From positions 310,001 to 374,000 of the forward strand of contig NZ_JACHGU010000003.1 of assembly GCF_014202435.1 (NCBI RefSeq): a stretch of 64,000 bases of DNA, in the 5' to 3' direction. Under the pieces are notes generated by a model that was not told the DNA's origin, did no database searches, and saw nothing but the letters and a program-made list of their open reading frames with translations. This stretch comes from Pseudoxanthomonas broegbernensis (GTDB lineage Bacteria > Pseudomonadota > Gammaproteobacteria > Xanthomonadales > Xanthomonadaceae). Each line of letters begins with the position of its first letter. Within the stretch, counting starts at the first letter, position 1. Shown piece after piece: positions 24,987 to 34,412 of this stretch. The position numbers and the translations under genes were made by a program.

Positions 24987-26546
24987 CTACAACTGCGACT
25001 CCACGGGCAGCCAGCCGATGGCGCGCGCGGCGGCGCGGCGCCAGAGGCCGGCCTCCGGCTCGCGTTCCCAGGTGCGCGGCGGCTGTGCCGCGTCGTCGTG
25101 CCAGCGCAGCGCGCCATCGGCCAGTTCCAGCCGGTAGCTGGTCTGCGCGCCGGTCTTGGTCCGGTACAGCGCCTCCAGTTCGGCCGCCGCGTCGGGGCAG
25201 TCGAACAGCAGGCCCATCTCGGTGTTGAGGTTGATCGAGCGCGGGTCCAGGTTGAACGACCCGATGAAACCGCTGCGGCCATCGACGATGAAGGCCTTGG
25301 TGTGCAGGCTGGCACCGCTGGAGCCGAACAGGCTGCCCTCGGTCTTGCCGTGCGGCTTGAGTTCGTACAGCGCCACGCCGCGCTCCAGCAGCGGGATGCG
25401 ATAGCCGGCGTAGCCGCCGTGCACGGCCATCACGTCGTTGGCCGCCAGCGAGTTGGTGAGGATGCCCACCTCCACCCCGCGCTGGCGCAGCCCCGCGATC
25501 CAGTCCACGCCATCGGCCCCGGGCACGAAGTACGGCGAGACCATCTTCAGCTCGCGCTGCGCGCGCGAGGCGCGCTCCAGCAGCACCGGGGTCATCCAGT
25601 CCGGCTGCGAAGCGGCGCCCTCGGCCTTCTGCGGCGGATCGGACACCACCGCCGCGTCCGCGGTCCAGTGCATGCGCGCGCGCCCCTCCAGCAGGTCGCG
25701 CACCCGCGGAGACTGGCGCAGGCGCCCGATGTAGGGCGCGGCGCGCACCGACTGCAGGCCGGCGTCGATGCCGTCGCGCAGGCGCTCCAGCGCACCGGGC
25801 TCGGCCCGCACCATCGCCTCCAGCGGGATGGCCGATGCGCTGTTCCAGTAGGCGTCGAAGATCGCCTCGGACTGCTTCACCGCCGGGCCGACCACGGCCG
25901 CGTCGGTATCCATGAAGTTGATGTCCGAGGCCGCGTCGAAATACTCGTCGCCGATGTTGCGGCCGCCGACGATGGCCACCCGTCCGTCGGCGATCCAGGC
26001 CTTGTTGTGCATGCGCCGGTTGAGGCTGAAGAAGCGCAGCAGCAGCTCCACGCCGCGGGCGACGGTGCCCTCGCGCGCGCGGGTCGGATTGAACAGGCGC
26101 ACCTCGATCCGCGGATGGCTGTCCAGCGCGGCCAGCACCGAATGGCTGCCGTGCACGTTCAGGTCGTCCAGCAGCAGGCGCACGCGCACGCCGCGATCGG
26201 CCGCGCGCAGCAGTTCGTTGTAGATCAGGTTGCCGGTGAAGTCGGCGTGCCAGATGTAGTACTGCAGGTCCAGGCTGCGTCCGGCGGCGCGGGCCGTGGC
26301 CGCGCGCACGGCGAAGGCGTCGAGGTTGTCCGACAGGATCAGCATGGCGGTCTGGTCGGGCCGGCCGGAGGTCAGCGGCGCGATGGCGCGGTCCAGCGGG
26401 GTGCCGGCGGGCTGCACGTCGAGGGCGTGCGAGGCGGGGCCGCGGGCGCGTTCGGCGAAGCGGCCGTAGGCGTAAAGCGACAGCAGCGAGGCGGCCACGA
26501 ACAGGACCGCGGCGAGGCCGATCCACTTGAACACCTTCTTCTTCAT
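24987..26546 (-). CDS. phospholipase D family protein (cardiolipin synthase C-like)
   Basis: 519-residue membrane-anchored protein with an N-terminal transmembrane helix (WIGLAAVLFVAASLLSLYAYG) and two intact HKD catalytic motifs: HNKAWIADG with His180 and LHTKAFIVDG with His415, each followed by a conserved GGRNIGDEYF or GSFNLDPRS segment. The spacing and the RRMHNKAWI/NLDPRSINLNTE signatures match ClsC-type phosphatidyl transferases, which make cardiolipin from phosphatidylglycerol and phosphatidylethanolamine. Hydrolytic phospholipase D activity cannot be excluded. The start at 26546 was chosen because it gives a classical KKK-then-TM N-terminus. Confidence 0.87.
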   Translation of the reverse strand: MKKKVFKWIGLAAVLFVAASLLSLYAYGRFAERARGPASHALDVQPAGTPLDRAIAPLTSGRPDQTAMLILSDNLDAFAVRAATARAAGRSLDLQYYIWHADFTGNLIYNELLRAADRGVRVRLLLDDLNVHGSHSVLAALDSHPRIEVRLFNPTRAREGTVARGVELLLRFFSLNRRMHNKAWIADGRVAIVGGRNIGDEYFDAASDINFMDTDAAVVGPAVKQSEAIFDAYWNSASAIPLEAMVRAEPGALERLRDGIDAGLQSVRAAPYIGRLRQSPRVRDLLEGRARMHWTADAAVVSDPPQKAEGAASQPDWMTPVLLERASRAQRELKMVSPYFVPGADGVDWIAGLRQRGVEVGILTNSLAANDVMAVHGGYAGYRIPLLERGVALYELKPHGKTEGSLFGSSGASLHTKAFIVDGRSGFIGSFNLDPRSINLNTEMGLLFDCPDAAAELEALYRTKTGAQTSYRLELADGALRWHDDAAQPPRTWEREPEAGLWRRAAARAIGWLPVESQL

Positions 26547-26830
26547 CACCGCCCCGCCGGCATCCCCCACTGCGGGCGATTGTAGGCGAGCGGCGCGAGG
26601 GCGCCAGGCGCAGGGGAAAGCCGGACCGGCGCGGGCCGGGCGCGCCTCCTGCGCTTGCCGCCGCTCCCGGTGGCCGCCGGCAAGCGTCCGGGCATGGCCC
26701 GCCCGGCCCGAGGCCAGCCGCCCGGGGCGCATCGGCCGCCGCTTTCCTCCCTGCGTTCGCGAGCGATGCCGCCTCCATGCCCTGGAACGTGCCATGCTGC
26801 CGGCGTCGCGAAAACCATGAGGACACGACA

Positions 26831-26947
26831 ATGGCCAAGGGCCTGGACAAGAAGAAGGAACAGAAGAAGAAACCCGCCAAGACGATGAAGGAGAAGCGGG
26901 CGGAGAAAAACGAGAAGAAGTCCACGCGCGGCTTCATGCCGACCTGA
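26831..26947 (+). CDS. small lysine-rich protein (38 residues)
   Basis: Short but convincing gene: GAGGA 8 bases upstream of ATG, 38 codons, stop TGA. The product is extremely basic and hydrophilic (about 15 Lys; MAKGLDKKKEQKKK ... KTMKEKRAEKNEKK) and ends STRGFMPT. AAG/AAA-rich codons contrast with the GC-rich surroundings. Similar tiny Lys-rich proteins recur in xanthomonad genomes to my knowledge, without a known role; binding to nucleic acid or ribosomes would fit the charge. It is followed by a GC-rich hairpin (27009-27032). Confidence 0.65.
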   Translation: MAKGLDKKKEQKKKPAKTMKEKRAEKNEKKSTRGFMPT

Positions 26948-27008
26948 GGAGGCTGCTTCCGGTCGTCGATCCGGCGGGGCTGGCGGAGTGTCCAGCCCTC
27001 CGGGCGAA

Positions 27009-27032
27009 GGCCCCCGGAAAAGTCCGGGGGCC
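27009..27032. terminator. possible terminator hairpin after small basic gene
   Basis: Perfect 10-bp stem GGCCCCCGGA/TCCGGGGGCC with AAAG loop, 62 bases after the small gene and 30 bases beyond the end of the convergent DUF3325 gene. It lacks a T-run on either strand, so it is only a weak terminator candidate serving both. Confidence 0.4.
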
Positions 27033-27061
27033 CGTTGCCGCGCCGCCGCTTTGCACGGGCC

Positions 27062-27403
27062 CTAGCGTCGCGCCCCGCATGCCCGCACCCACGGCGCCAG
27101 CACGCCGAGCCATCGCGCCCGCCAGGCCAGGGTGAAGGCCACGGTGAACGCCGCGCCGGCCAGCGTCATCACCCACACCAGCACGGCCATCGAGGCATGG
27201 TCCGCCGCCAGGCACAACGCCAGGGCGGCCAGCAGTCCAAGGACGCCCAGGATTCGCAGGGCCTTGGCCGTGGACGGCGGCACCGCCGTGCCCCACACCT
27301 GCTGCGCGTGGACCCGCATCGCCAGGGCCAGCCAGCCCATGCCGGCCACGCTGGCGGCCAGCGCCGCGCCCAGCAGCCAGGCGGCATGGGCGGGCTCAGG
27401 CAT
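27062..27403 (-). CDS. DUF3325 membrane protein of iron-uptake operon
   Basis: 113-residue protein with three predicted membrane helices (WLLGAALAASVAGMGWLALAM; ILGVLGLLAALALCLA; AVLVWVMTLAGAAFTVAF). This is the length and pattern of DUF3325 proteins, which are found last in TonB-receptor/PepSY operons. It overlaps the preceding PepSY gene by 8 bases and is the last gene of the unit. Function unknown; context points to ferric-siderophore handling at the inner membrane. Confidence 0.78.
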   Translation of the reverse strand: MPEPAHAAWLLGAALAASVAGMGWLALAMRVHAQQVWGTAVPPSTAKALRILGVLGLLAALALCLAADHASMAVLVWVMTLAGAAFTVAFTLAWRARWLGVLAPWVRACGARR

Positions 27404-29084
27404 GCGCGGCCTCCCGCTTGCGCACCGGTCCGGCGGCCGTGGCCGCCACGCGGCGTGAGAGCGTGCGCGCGGCCAGGGCCGCGAGCGCGGCGCTGGCCAG
27501 CAGCGCCAGGTCCATGCCGGCGACCGGCCAGTAGCCGGCGCCGAGCGTGCGCAACAGGTGGTCGCCGGTGGTGACCCAGTTCAGCGCCACCGCGGCCACC
27601 GCCAGCACGGCGATGGCTCCGCACTGCTCGCGCCAGGCCGGGTTGGCGAGGCCGCGGGCCACCGGCGCGCTGCGCCAGCCGGCGTGCAGCAGCGCAAGCG
27701 CCCAGGCAGCCCAGAACGCGCAGCGCTCCCAGCCGCCCCGCGCCGGCAGGTCGTCGGGCAGCAGCCGGTTGGCCACCAGGATGCCCAGGGCCGCCACGAC
27801 CATGCCGGTCACGGTGGCGACCGCCAGCGCATCGACCAGGCGCGCGCCCTGGCTGCCCTGACGGGCGTGCTGGCGCTTGCGCTTGTCGACGAAGAACACG
27901 AAGCCGGTGGCGATGCACACCGCGCCCGCCAGCCCGCCCAGCACGTACAGCCAGCGCAGCAGCCAGTGGCGGAAATGCTGCAGGTGCAGGCCGGTGAGGA
28001 ACTCCGCGACACGGGCGACCGGCGTGGCCGGCGGGTCCTCGCGGATCAGCTCGCCGGTCGAGGCATCGAAGTGGATGCCGTCGCCCACCAGGGCGATGCG
28101 GTCGGTGCCGGCGCGGTAGACGCTGACGTAGCCGTTGGCGTCGCCCACGTGCTGCAGCACCAGGAAGCCGACCTCGCCGGCCTTGTCGTGCGCCTCCCAG
28201 CGCCGCTGCGCCTCGGCGACCATCGCATCGACGTTCGCCAGCCCCGCGGGCACGCCGGCGCGCTCGTGCGGCAGGCCGGTCTCGCGCGCTTCCGCCTGCT
28301 CGTGCAGGTCGTGCAGGTCGTGCAACTGGGTGTGGCCGATCGGGAAGTAGATGCCGGCGAAGATCAGCAGGCCGGTGAAGGCGAAGAAGAAATGGAACGG
28401 CAGCGCCACCACGCCGGTGAGGTTGTGCAGGTCCAGCACGCTGCGCAGCCCGCCCTTGCCGGGGCGGAAGGTGAACAGTTCGCGGAACAGCTTGCGGTGC
28501 ATCACCACGCCGCTGACCAGCGCGGCCAGCATCATCAGCGCCGAGAATCCGACGATCCAGTAGCCCAGGCTCTTCCAGTCCAGGGTCAGGCTGTAGTGCA
28601 TGGGATAGAAGAAGTCGCTGCCGACCTTGAGCCGGTCGTCCGGCAGCGCGGCGCCATCGCGCGGATCGATGGTGGCGTAGGCCCAGATCCACTCGTCCGG
28701 GTCCTTGGCGCCGGGTACCTCGTAGCCGGCGTACAGCGCCAGCACCGGGTCGCGGTGGGTGGTATAGGCGCTCCAGTTGGCCACGGTGTCGAAGCGCTCG
28801 GGCATGGCGCCATCGACCCGCGGGCGCATGGCGTCCACGGCCGCGCGGGTGGGCTGCATGCGCTCGAACGCCGGCCGCAGCACCCGTTCGAACGAGGGCA
28901 TGGGCTGCGGCTCGATGCGGGTGGCGGGAATGGCCCAGCGGTCGATCTCGCGGTCGAACACCGACAGCGCGCCGAAGAAGAACGCGGCCATCAGCACGAA
29001 GCCCAGCACCAGGCCGAACCACGTATGCAGCCAGGCCATGGCCTGGCGGAAGCTCTGGAACACGATGGACTCTCCCTGCTGCAT
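27396..29084 (-). CDS. PepSY-associated TM protein (siderophore reductase-like)
   Basis: 562-residue inner-membrane protein with PepSY_TM architecture: an N-terminal helix (WLHTWFGLVLGFVLMAAFFFGALSVFDREIDRW), a periplasmic PepSY-like region, a second helix set around DLHNLTGVVALPFHFFFAFTGL, another PepSY segment, HFRHWLLRWLYVLGGLAGAVCIATGFVFF, and three more C-terminal helices. Conserved histidines in the helices are candidate haem ligands, and relatives (FoxB/FpvG/PiuB type) reduce ferric siderophores at the inner membrane. It lies in a tight operon behind the siderophore receptor and DUF3649 genes. Confidence 0.85.
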   Translation of the reverse strand: MQQGESIVFQSFRQAMAWLHTWFGLVLGFVLMAAFFFGALSVFDREIDRWAIPATRIEPQPMPSFERVLRPAFERMQPTRAAVDAMRPRVDGAMPERFDTVANWSAYTTHRDPVLALYAGYEVPGAKDPDEWIWAYATIDPRDGAALPDDRLKVGSDFFYPMHYSLTLDWKSLGYWIVGFSALMMLAALVSGVVMHRKLFRELFTFRPGKGGLRSVLDLHNLTGVVALPFHFFFAFTGLLIFAGIYFPIGHTQLHDLHDLHEQAEARETGLPHERAGVPAGLANVDAMVAEAQRRWEAHDKAGEVGFLVLQHVGDANGYVSVYRAGTDRIALVGDGIHFDASTGELIREDPPATPVARVAEFLTGLHLQHFRHWLLRWLYVLGGLAGAVCIATGFVFFVDKRKRQHARQGSQGARLVDALAVATVTGMVVAALGILVANRLLPDDLPARGGWERCAFWAAWALALLHAGWRSAPVARGLANPAWREQCGAIAVLAVAAVALNWVTTGDHLLRTLGAGYWPVAGMDLALLASAALAALAARTLSRRVAATAAGPVRKREAAHA

Positions 29085-29093
29085 GCTTCGGGG

Positions 29094-29408
29094 TCAGACC
29101 ATGCTGGCCTGCACCAGCGAACCGATGGCGGCCATCGCCGCCCCGCCGCCGGGCAGCGCCAGCCAGGCCACCGCCAGCCGGCGGGTGGCGATCGTCCACA
29201 GGAACGCGGCCAGGAACAGCAGCAGCCCCAGCATGCTGGACAGGAACTCGGCGTCGTGGAACTCCATCCCGGCCTTGAACAGCAAGGCCATGGCCGCGGC
29301 GATGAAGCCCCAGGCAAGGACGTAGCCGCCGAGTATGGCGGCGGCTACCCGCGCGGCGAGCCGCAGGCGCGGGGACCAGGCGTTGGCGAGGGCGGGCGTG
29401 CGGGACAT
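29094..29408 (-). CDS. DUF3649 iron-uptake membrane protein
   Basis: 104-residue membrane protein with three predicted helices (VAAAILGGYVLAWGFIAAAMALLF; SSMLGLLLFLAAFLWTIA; WLALPGGGAAMAAIGSLVQ). The pattern is that of DUF3649 proteins, which always travel with TonB siderophore receptors and PepSY proteins. 40 bases after the receptor stop and 9 bases before the PepSY gene, same strand. No activity is known. Confidence 0.78.
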   Translation of the reverse strand: MSRTPALANAWSPRLRLAARVAAAILGGYVLAWGFIAAAMALLFKAGMEFHDAEFLSSMLGLLLFLAAFLWTIATRRLAVAWLALPGGGAAMAAIGSLVQASMV

Positions 29409-29448
29409 GGCGTCGGGCTGGCGTCTGTGCGCGGTGGCGGGCGGCGGA

Positions 29449-31650
29449 TCAGAACCGCCAGTTCAGGCTCAGCGAGTAGTTGCGCGGGGCGCCGTAGTAG
29501 CCGCTGTAGCGCAAGGTGTTGATGTACTTCTCGTCGCCGACGTTGTTGGCGTTGAGCTGCACCGTGGCATTGGGCAGGAAGTCCCAGGCGGCGAACGCGT
29601 TGAGCACCGCGTAGCCGCCCTGGCGCACGGGATGGCCGCTGGACTCGACGTTGAAGATGTCGCTCTGCCAGCGGCCGCCGACGCCCCAGGACAGCGCCTT
29701 GTAGCCGGGCAGGCGGCCGCTGAGCAACAGGTTGGCGGTGCGGCGCGGCACCCACGAATAGGTGTCGTCGCCATTCAGGCCGTCCAGCTTCAGCGCGGTG
29801 TAGCCGAACACCAGGTCGAGGCCGTCGGCGATCTTGCCGACCGCCTCCAGCTCCACGCCCTTGGAGCGCACGTCCACCGGCGCGTAGATGGTCGAGCCGT
29901 ATTCGTTGTACTCGCCGGTGGGCGTGGCCAGCCCGTCCTGGTCGGCCTTGAACACGGCCAGCGTGGTCAGCAGGCGCTTGTCCAGCCAGTCGGCCTTGAT
30001 GCCGGCTTCGTAGTTCACGCCCTTGCTGGCGTCCAGATAACGGTCGTTCGCGTCGGTCTGGTCCTGTGGCTGGTAGATGTCCGAATAGCTGACGTAGCCG
30101 AGGACGTGGTCGCTGAAGTCGAAGGTCAGGCCGCCATAGGGACTGGTATGGCGGGTGGTCTGGTCGAAGGCCAGGGCGTACGAATTGCCGTTGCGGCGGT
30201 ACTCGGCGTAGTTGGCGCCGACGATGGCCTTCAGGCGGTCGCTCAGGGCGATCCGGGTGGCGCCGAAGGCGCGCTTCAGGCGCTGGTTCAGGACCGAATA
30301 AAGCGACAGCTCGCTCCAGGCCGGCTCGGGGATGGCGTTGGCCGCGTACGGGAACGGCGGCAGCGCGCCCCAGGCCGGCGAGGAGAAGTCCGCGCTGCGT
30401 TCCCAACTGTCCGATTCGCTCCTGGCGACGCTTGCGCCCAGCATCGCCTCGTGGTCGCGGCCGAGCAGCCGGAAGCGGCCGTTGAGCGTGACCGCGCCCA
30501 GGTGGGCGGTCGCCTCGTCCTTGCCGCCCCACGGATAGCCGTACAGGCCCAGGCCGGTGGCCGGGTCCAGGGCTTCGGCAACACCGTCGCCGTCGGTGTC
30601 CTGCAGGAAGGCGTAGAACATGTTCTCGTCGCCGGTGGCACGGCGGTAGTTGTACGAAAGCTTCAACTGCCAGTCCTCGCCGAGCCGGTGGCTGTATTCG
30701 GCGAAGACGGACTGATTCGTGGTGTCCCAGTAGGTCCAGTCCTGGGTGGTGGAGGCGCGGGTCGGCCACCGCGACTGGGTGCCGTCGCTGTTCATGAAGG
30801 TCAGTGCGCCCCACATGATGCCGTCGGACTTGGCCCGCTGGTACGAATAGCCCAGGGCCAGGGTGCCGTTCTCGCCGATCTGGCCATCGACCACGCCGTA
30901 CAGGTAGTTGCGGCTGTTCTCGTTGGCGCGCAGCCAGCTTTCGCCGTCCTCGTGCGCGGCCACCACGCGACCGGCCCAGCGGCCGTCGTCGGTGAACGGG
31001 GTCGAATAGTCGGCTTCGGCGCGGAGCGTGTTCCACGAGCCGTAGCCGATGCCGAGCGAGCCCTGCCGCTCGTTGGTCGGGCGCTTGCGCACGTAGTTGA
31101 TGGTGCCGGCGGCGTTGCCGACGCCGGTGAGCAGGCCGTTGGCGCCGCGGATCACTTCCACCTTCTCGTAGCCGAAGGTATCGAACGCGCCGGTGGCGAT
31201 GCCCCAGCCGTTGGGCAGGCCGACGCCGTCGATCTGGGTGTTGAGGATGTCGAAGCCGCGCGCACTGTAGCTGGTGCGGTTGGTTTCCCATTCGTCGACC
31301 TGCACGCCGGTGGCCAGGCGCAGCGCGTCGTTGACGCTGCTGGCGCCGAACTGGCGCATCTGCTCGCCGCTGACCACGCTGATCGACTGCGGGGTGTCCT
31401 TGATCGCCAGGTCGAGGTTGGTCGCGCCGCTGCTGACGCGCTCGGCGCGCTGGGCGACGACCAGCACCGCGTCCAGGTCGGTGGTGCGGGCGTCGCCGCC
31501 GGCCTGCGCGGCGCCCGGGGCGGCCGCCATCGCGGCCGCCGGCGCGCCGGCGAGGGCCAGCCCGATCGCCAGGTGGAGGGCGGCGTTGGCCAGAGGGAGG
31601 GGAACCAGGATGCGCGCGGACCGCGGGCCGCGGGAATGCTTCGGGGACAT
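29449..31650 (-). CDS. TonB-dependent siderophore receptor
   Basis: 733-residue outer-membrane receptor for a ferric siderophore. After a long signal peptide come the TonB-box region (LDAVLVVAQR), a plug domain with DTPQSISVVSGEQM, SARGFDI and EVIRGANGLLTG (the ferrichrome/ferrioxamine/pyoverdine receptor group), and a 22-strand barrel ending in the aromatic LNWRF. No N-terminal signalling (STN) domain is present, so regulation is probably by Fur alone. I start at ATG 31650; an upstream ATG at 31713 would put a non-signal stretch in front. A strong Fur box lies 72 bases upstream. The ligand cannot be deduced. Confidence 0.93.
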   Translation of the reverse strand: MSPKHSRGPRSARILVPLPLANAALHLAIGLALAGAPAAAMAAAPGAAQAGGDARTTDLDAVLVVAQRAERVSSGATNLDLAIKDTPQSISVVSGEQMRQFGASSVNDALRLATGVQVDEWETNRTSYSARGFDILNTQIDGVGLPNGWGIATGAFDTFGYEKVEVIRGANGLLTGVGNAAGTINYVRKRPTNERQGSLGIGYGSWNTLRAEADYSTPFTDDGRWAGRVVAAHEDGESWLRANENSRNYLYGVVDGQIGENGTLALGYSYQRAKSDGIMWGALTFMNSDGTQSRWPTRASTTQDWTYWDTTNQSVFAEYSHRLGEDWQLKLSYNYRRATGDENMFYAFLQDTDGDGVAEALDPATGLGLYGYPWGGKDEATAHLGAVTLNGRFRLLGRDHEAMLGASVARSESDSWERSADFSSPAWGALPPFPYAANAIPEPAWSELSLYSVLNQRLKRAFGATRIALSDRLKAIVGANYAEYRRNGNSYALAFDQTTRHTSPYGGLTFDFSDHVLGYVSYSDIYQPQDQTDANDRYLDASKGVNYEAGIKADWLDKRLLTTLAVFKADQDGLATPTGEYNEYGSTIYAPVDVRSKGVELEAVGKIADGLDLVFGYTALKLDGLNGDDTYSWVPRRTANLLLSGRLPGYKALSWGVGGRWQSDIFNVESSGHPVRQGGYAVLNAFAAWDFLPNATVQLNANNVGDEKYINTLRYSGYYGAPRNYSLSLNWRF

Positions 31651-31721
31651 GGGGGGAATGCCTTTTCGATTGCCGGGACGGGAGCCGAAGGGAGCGCCCC
31701 CGGGAATTTGCACCGCAATTA

Positions 31722-31740
31722 AATGCGAATGGGTCTCATT
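31722..31740 (-). promoter_or_regulatory. Fur box upstream of siderophore receptor operon
   Basis: Minus strand AATGAGACCCATTCGCATT matches the 19-bp Fur dyad AATGAGAATNATTCTCATT at all but three informative positions. It lies 72 bases upstream of the receptor ATG, where Fur-Fe2+ would block the promoter. It is the only such match I saw in the window and it sits in front of the iron operon. Confidence 0.75.
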
Positions 31741-31804
31741 TTACAAGCAAGCGCGCGCATGCCGCACCGGCCTTACCCGTCTGCACGGCCGCATTACCCG
31801 CCGC

Positions 31805-31842
31805 GGGCCGAAACGAAGACACCCGGCCGGAGCCGGGTGTCT
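31805..31842 (-). terminator. terminator of gpmA
   Basis: Perfect 11-bp stem AGACACCCGGC/GCCGGGTGTCT with a 4-base loop (31817-31842). On the minus strand it is followed by TCGTTTCGG, a weak T-tract. It lies 27 bases past the gpmA stop and between gpmA and the divergently read Fur-controlled promoter region. Confidence 0.75.
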
Positions 31843-31868
31843 TCTGCGTCGACGCTGGGCTGGCTGCC

Positions 31869-32618
31869 TTACTTCGCCTTGCCCTGGTTGGCCACCGCCT
31901 CGGCCGCGCGCCTGGCCGCCTCCGGGTCGCCCAGGTAGCGGTGCGCGACCACCTTCAGCTCGTCGTCCAGCTCGAACAGCAGCGGGATGCCGGTGGGGAT
32001 GTTGAGTTCGAGGATCTCTTCCTTGGACACGCCGTTGAGGTACTTGTACAGCGCGCGCAGCGAGTTGCCGTGCGCGGCCACCAGCACCGTGGCGCCGGAC
32101 TTGAGCTGCGGGGCGATGGCGTCGTGCCAGTACGGCAGCACCCGGTCCAGGGTGGTGGCCAGCGATTCGGTGGACGGCAGCGCGTTGCGGTCCAGGCCGG
32201 CGTAGCGTGGGTCGTTGGCCGGGTGGCCTGGGTCGTCCAGCGCCATCGGCGGCGGCGGGATGTCGTAGGAACGGCGCCACACTTTGACCTGCTCCTCGCC
32301 GTGCTTGGCCGCGGTCTCGGCCTTGTCCAGGCCCTGCAGCGCGCCGTAGTGGCGCTCGTTCAGGCGCCAGCTCTTATGCACCGGCAGCCAGTCCTGGTCC
32401 ATCTCGCCCAGAGCCAGGTTGAGGGTGCGGATGGCGCGCTTGAGCGTCGAGGTGAACGCCACGTCGAAGCGTAGGCCCTCCGCGCCGATCAGCTTGCCGG
32501 CGGCGGCGGCCTCGCGGCGGCCCTGCTCGGTCAGGTCGACGTCGACCCAGCCGGTGAAGCGGTTTTCGAGGTTCCACTGGCTCTGGCCGTGGCGCAGCAG
32601 GACAAGCTTGCGGGTCAC
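31869..32618 (-). CDS. gpmA: 2,3-bisphosphoglycerate-dependent phosphoglycerate mutase
   Basis: Glycolytic/gluconeogenic enzyme (249 residues) interconverting 3- and 2-phosphoglycerate. The phospho-His10 lies in [10 protein letters not shown]. The family signature [16 protein letters not shown], the residue cluster [16 protein letters not shown] and the second catalytic His in [11 protein letters not shown] are all intact, as is the C-terminal [13 protein letters not shown]. Length and motifs match GpmA. It has its own hairpin terminator. Confidence 0.97.
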   Translation of the reverse strand: MTRKLVLLRHGQSQWNLENRFTGWVDVDLTEQGRREAAAAGKLIGAEGLRFDVAFTSTLKRAIRTLNLALGEMDQDWLPVHKSWRLNERHYGALQGLDKAETAAKHGEEQVKVWRRSYDIPPPPMALDDPGHPANDPRYAGLDRNALPSTESLATTLDRVLPYWHDAIAPQLKSGATVLVAAHGNSLRALYKYLNGVSKEEILELNIPTGIPLLFELDDELKVVAHRYLGDPEAARRAAEAVANQGKAK

Positions 32619-32764
32619 TGTGGGGATCTCCGGTGCGGACGAAGGGACGGGCCGGGGATTGTAGCGGCATGGTGCCGGCGTAAGGTTGGCCGGCGCTTGG
32701 CCGCGGCCGTCCCTCGCGACCGCGCAATCGCCCGTGCTTCACCCGCCGGGTCCATAATCCGTGC

Positions 32765-33454
32765 ATGGCGCTGGATCACGCAACGGACCCCTTCCCCGGC
32801 TGGGACGGCAGCCTCGCCGGCGCCCGCACCCTGCAGGCGCAACTGGCCGCGCAGGTGAACCTGGACGATGGCTTCGTCACGCCGCTGCGGACCCTGGCCG
32901 GGTTCGACGTCGGCTTCGAGGACCAGGGCGCCGTCACCCGTGCGGCCGTGGTGCTGCTGGATGCGCGGACGCTGCAGCCGCTGGAGTCGCACGTGGCGCG
33001 GGTGCCCACGGCGATGCCCTACGTGCCTGGCCTGCTCAGCTTCCGCGAGTTGCCGGCGCTGCTGGGGGCACTGGCGATGCTGTCGCACGCGCCCGACCTG
33101 GCGGTGATCGACGGCCAGGGCATCGCCCACCCGCGGCGGCTGGGCATCGCGGCCCATTTCGGCGTGGCCACCGGGCTGCCCAGCCTGGGCGTGGGCAAGA
33201 GCGTACTGGTCGGCCGCTGCGAGGAACCCGGCCCGGAGCGCGGCGACCGCAGCCCGCTCCTGCACCGCGGCGAACAGATCGGCTGGGCGCTGCGCAGCAA
33301 GCCGCGCTGCAACCCGCTGATCGTCTCGCCCGGCCATCGCGTCTCGCTGGACACGGCCGCCGAACTGGTCATGCGCTGGCTCGCCGGCTATCGCCTGCCC
33401 GAACCCACCCGGCTGGCCGACCGCCTGGCCTCGCGCCGCGACCAGCCGCGCTGA
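32765..33454 (+). CDS. nfi: endonuclease V (deoxyinosine 3' endonuclease)
   Basis: 229-residue repair nuclease that nicks the second phosphodiester bond 3' to deoxyinosine. Family signatures: the first metal-binding Asp in [21 protein letters not shown] with the catalytic Glu, [19 protein letters not shown] and the Lys in GVGKSVL. The C-terminal [16 protein letters not shown] is also typical. Stands alone between gpmA (divergent) and the pirin gene. Confidence 0.93.
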   Translation: MALDHATDPFPGWDGSLAGARTLQAQLAAQVNLDDGFVTPLRTLAGFDVGFEDQGAVTRAAVVLLDARTLQPLESHVARVPTAMPYVPGLLSFRELPALLGALAMLSHAPDLAVIDGQGIAHPRRLGIAAHFGVATGLPSLGVGKSVLVGRCEEPGPERGDRSPLLHRGEQIGWALRSKPRCNPLIVSPGHRVSLDTAAELVMRWLAGYRLPEPTRLADRLASRRDQPR

Positions 33455-33548
33455 TCCGCGCCCGCGGCGGAACGGTCCATCGCGGCCGCGCGCCGGCCCG
33501 TGCGCGCATTCCCATGCGATGCTGCGGCCGCCCATCACGGAGACGGCC

Positions 33549-34412
33549 ATGACCACCCTCATCCAACCCCGCGTGCACGACCTGGGCGACGGCTTCCTGG
33601 TGCGGCGCGCGGTGCCGTCGATCCAGGCGCGCAGCGTCGGCCCGTTCGTGTTCGTCGACCACATGGGGCCGGTGGTGTTCGAGGGCGGACGCGGCCTGGA
33701 CGTGCGCCCGCACCCGCACATCGGCCTGGCCACGGTCACCTTCCTCTGGGCCGGGGCGATCGACCACCGCGACACGCTGGGGTCCGAGCAGGTCATCCGG
33801 CCCGGCGACGTGAACTGGATGACCGCCGGCCGCGGCATCGCCCATTCCGAGCGCACCCCGGCGGCCGAGCGCGCCGCCGGCGGCCAGGCCCACGGCATGC
33901 AGACCTGGGTGGCATTGCCGAAGGCGCACGAGGAGACCGGCCCGGAGTTCCACCACCATCCGGCCGCCAGCCTGCCGCAGCAGCGCCGCGACGGCGCCTG
34001 GCTGCGGGTGATCGCCGGCCGCGGCTACGGCGAGGAATCGCCGGTGAAAGTGTTCGCCGACACGCTCAACGTGGCCCTCGACCTCGATCCGGACGCGGAA
34101 CTGGCGCTGGACGACGGCCATGCCGAGCGCGCGCTCTACATCCTCGAAGGCGAGGCGCAACTGGACGGGGCGGACATCCCGGCCCGGCACCTGGTCGTCC
34201 TCGACCCGGGCACGCGGCCCAGGCTGCGGGCGCGCACGCCGCTGAAGGCCATGCTGCTCGGGGGCGAGCCGCTGGACGGCCACCGCCACATGTGGTGGAA
34301 CTTCGTCTCCAGCTCCAAGGAGCGGATCGAGCAGGCCAAGCAGGACTGGCTCGAAGGGCGCTTCGGCAAGATCGCCGGCGACGACGAGTTCATCCCGCTG
34401 CCGCAGCGGTGA
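33549..34412 (+). CDS. pirin family protein
   Basis: 287-residue bicupin. The N-terminal cupin has the metal ligands of pirins: RPHPHIGLATVT (His55, His57) and GRGIAHSE further on; PGDVNWMTAGRGI is the family signature. The C-terminal cupin (about 165-270) has lost obvious metal ligands, as usual. Bacterial pirins include quercetin 2,3-dioxygenases and redox-sensing cofactors; neither role can be assigned. The ATG at 33549 gives the typical start ahead of the conserved RRAVPS segment. Confidence 0.88.
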   Translation: MTTLIQPRVHDLGDGFLVRRAVPSIQARSVGPFVFVDHMGPVVFEGGRGLDVRPHPHIGLATVTFLWAGAIDHRDTLGSEQVIRPGDVNWMTAGRGIAHSERTPAAERAAGGQAHGMQTWVALPKAHEETGPEFHHHPAASLPQQRRDGAWLRVIAGRGYGEESPVKVFADTLNVALDLDPDAELALDDGHAERALYILEGEAQLDGADIPARHLVVLDPGTRPRLRARTPLKAMLLGGEPLDGHRHMWWNFVSSSKERIEQAKQDWLEGRFGKIAGDDEFIPLPQR

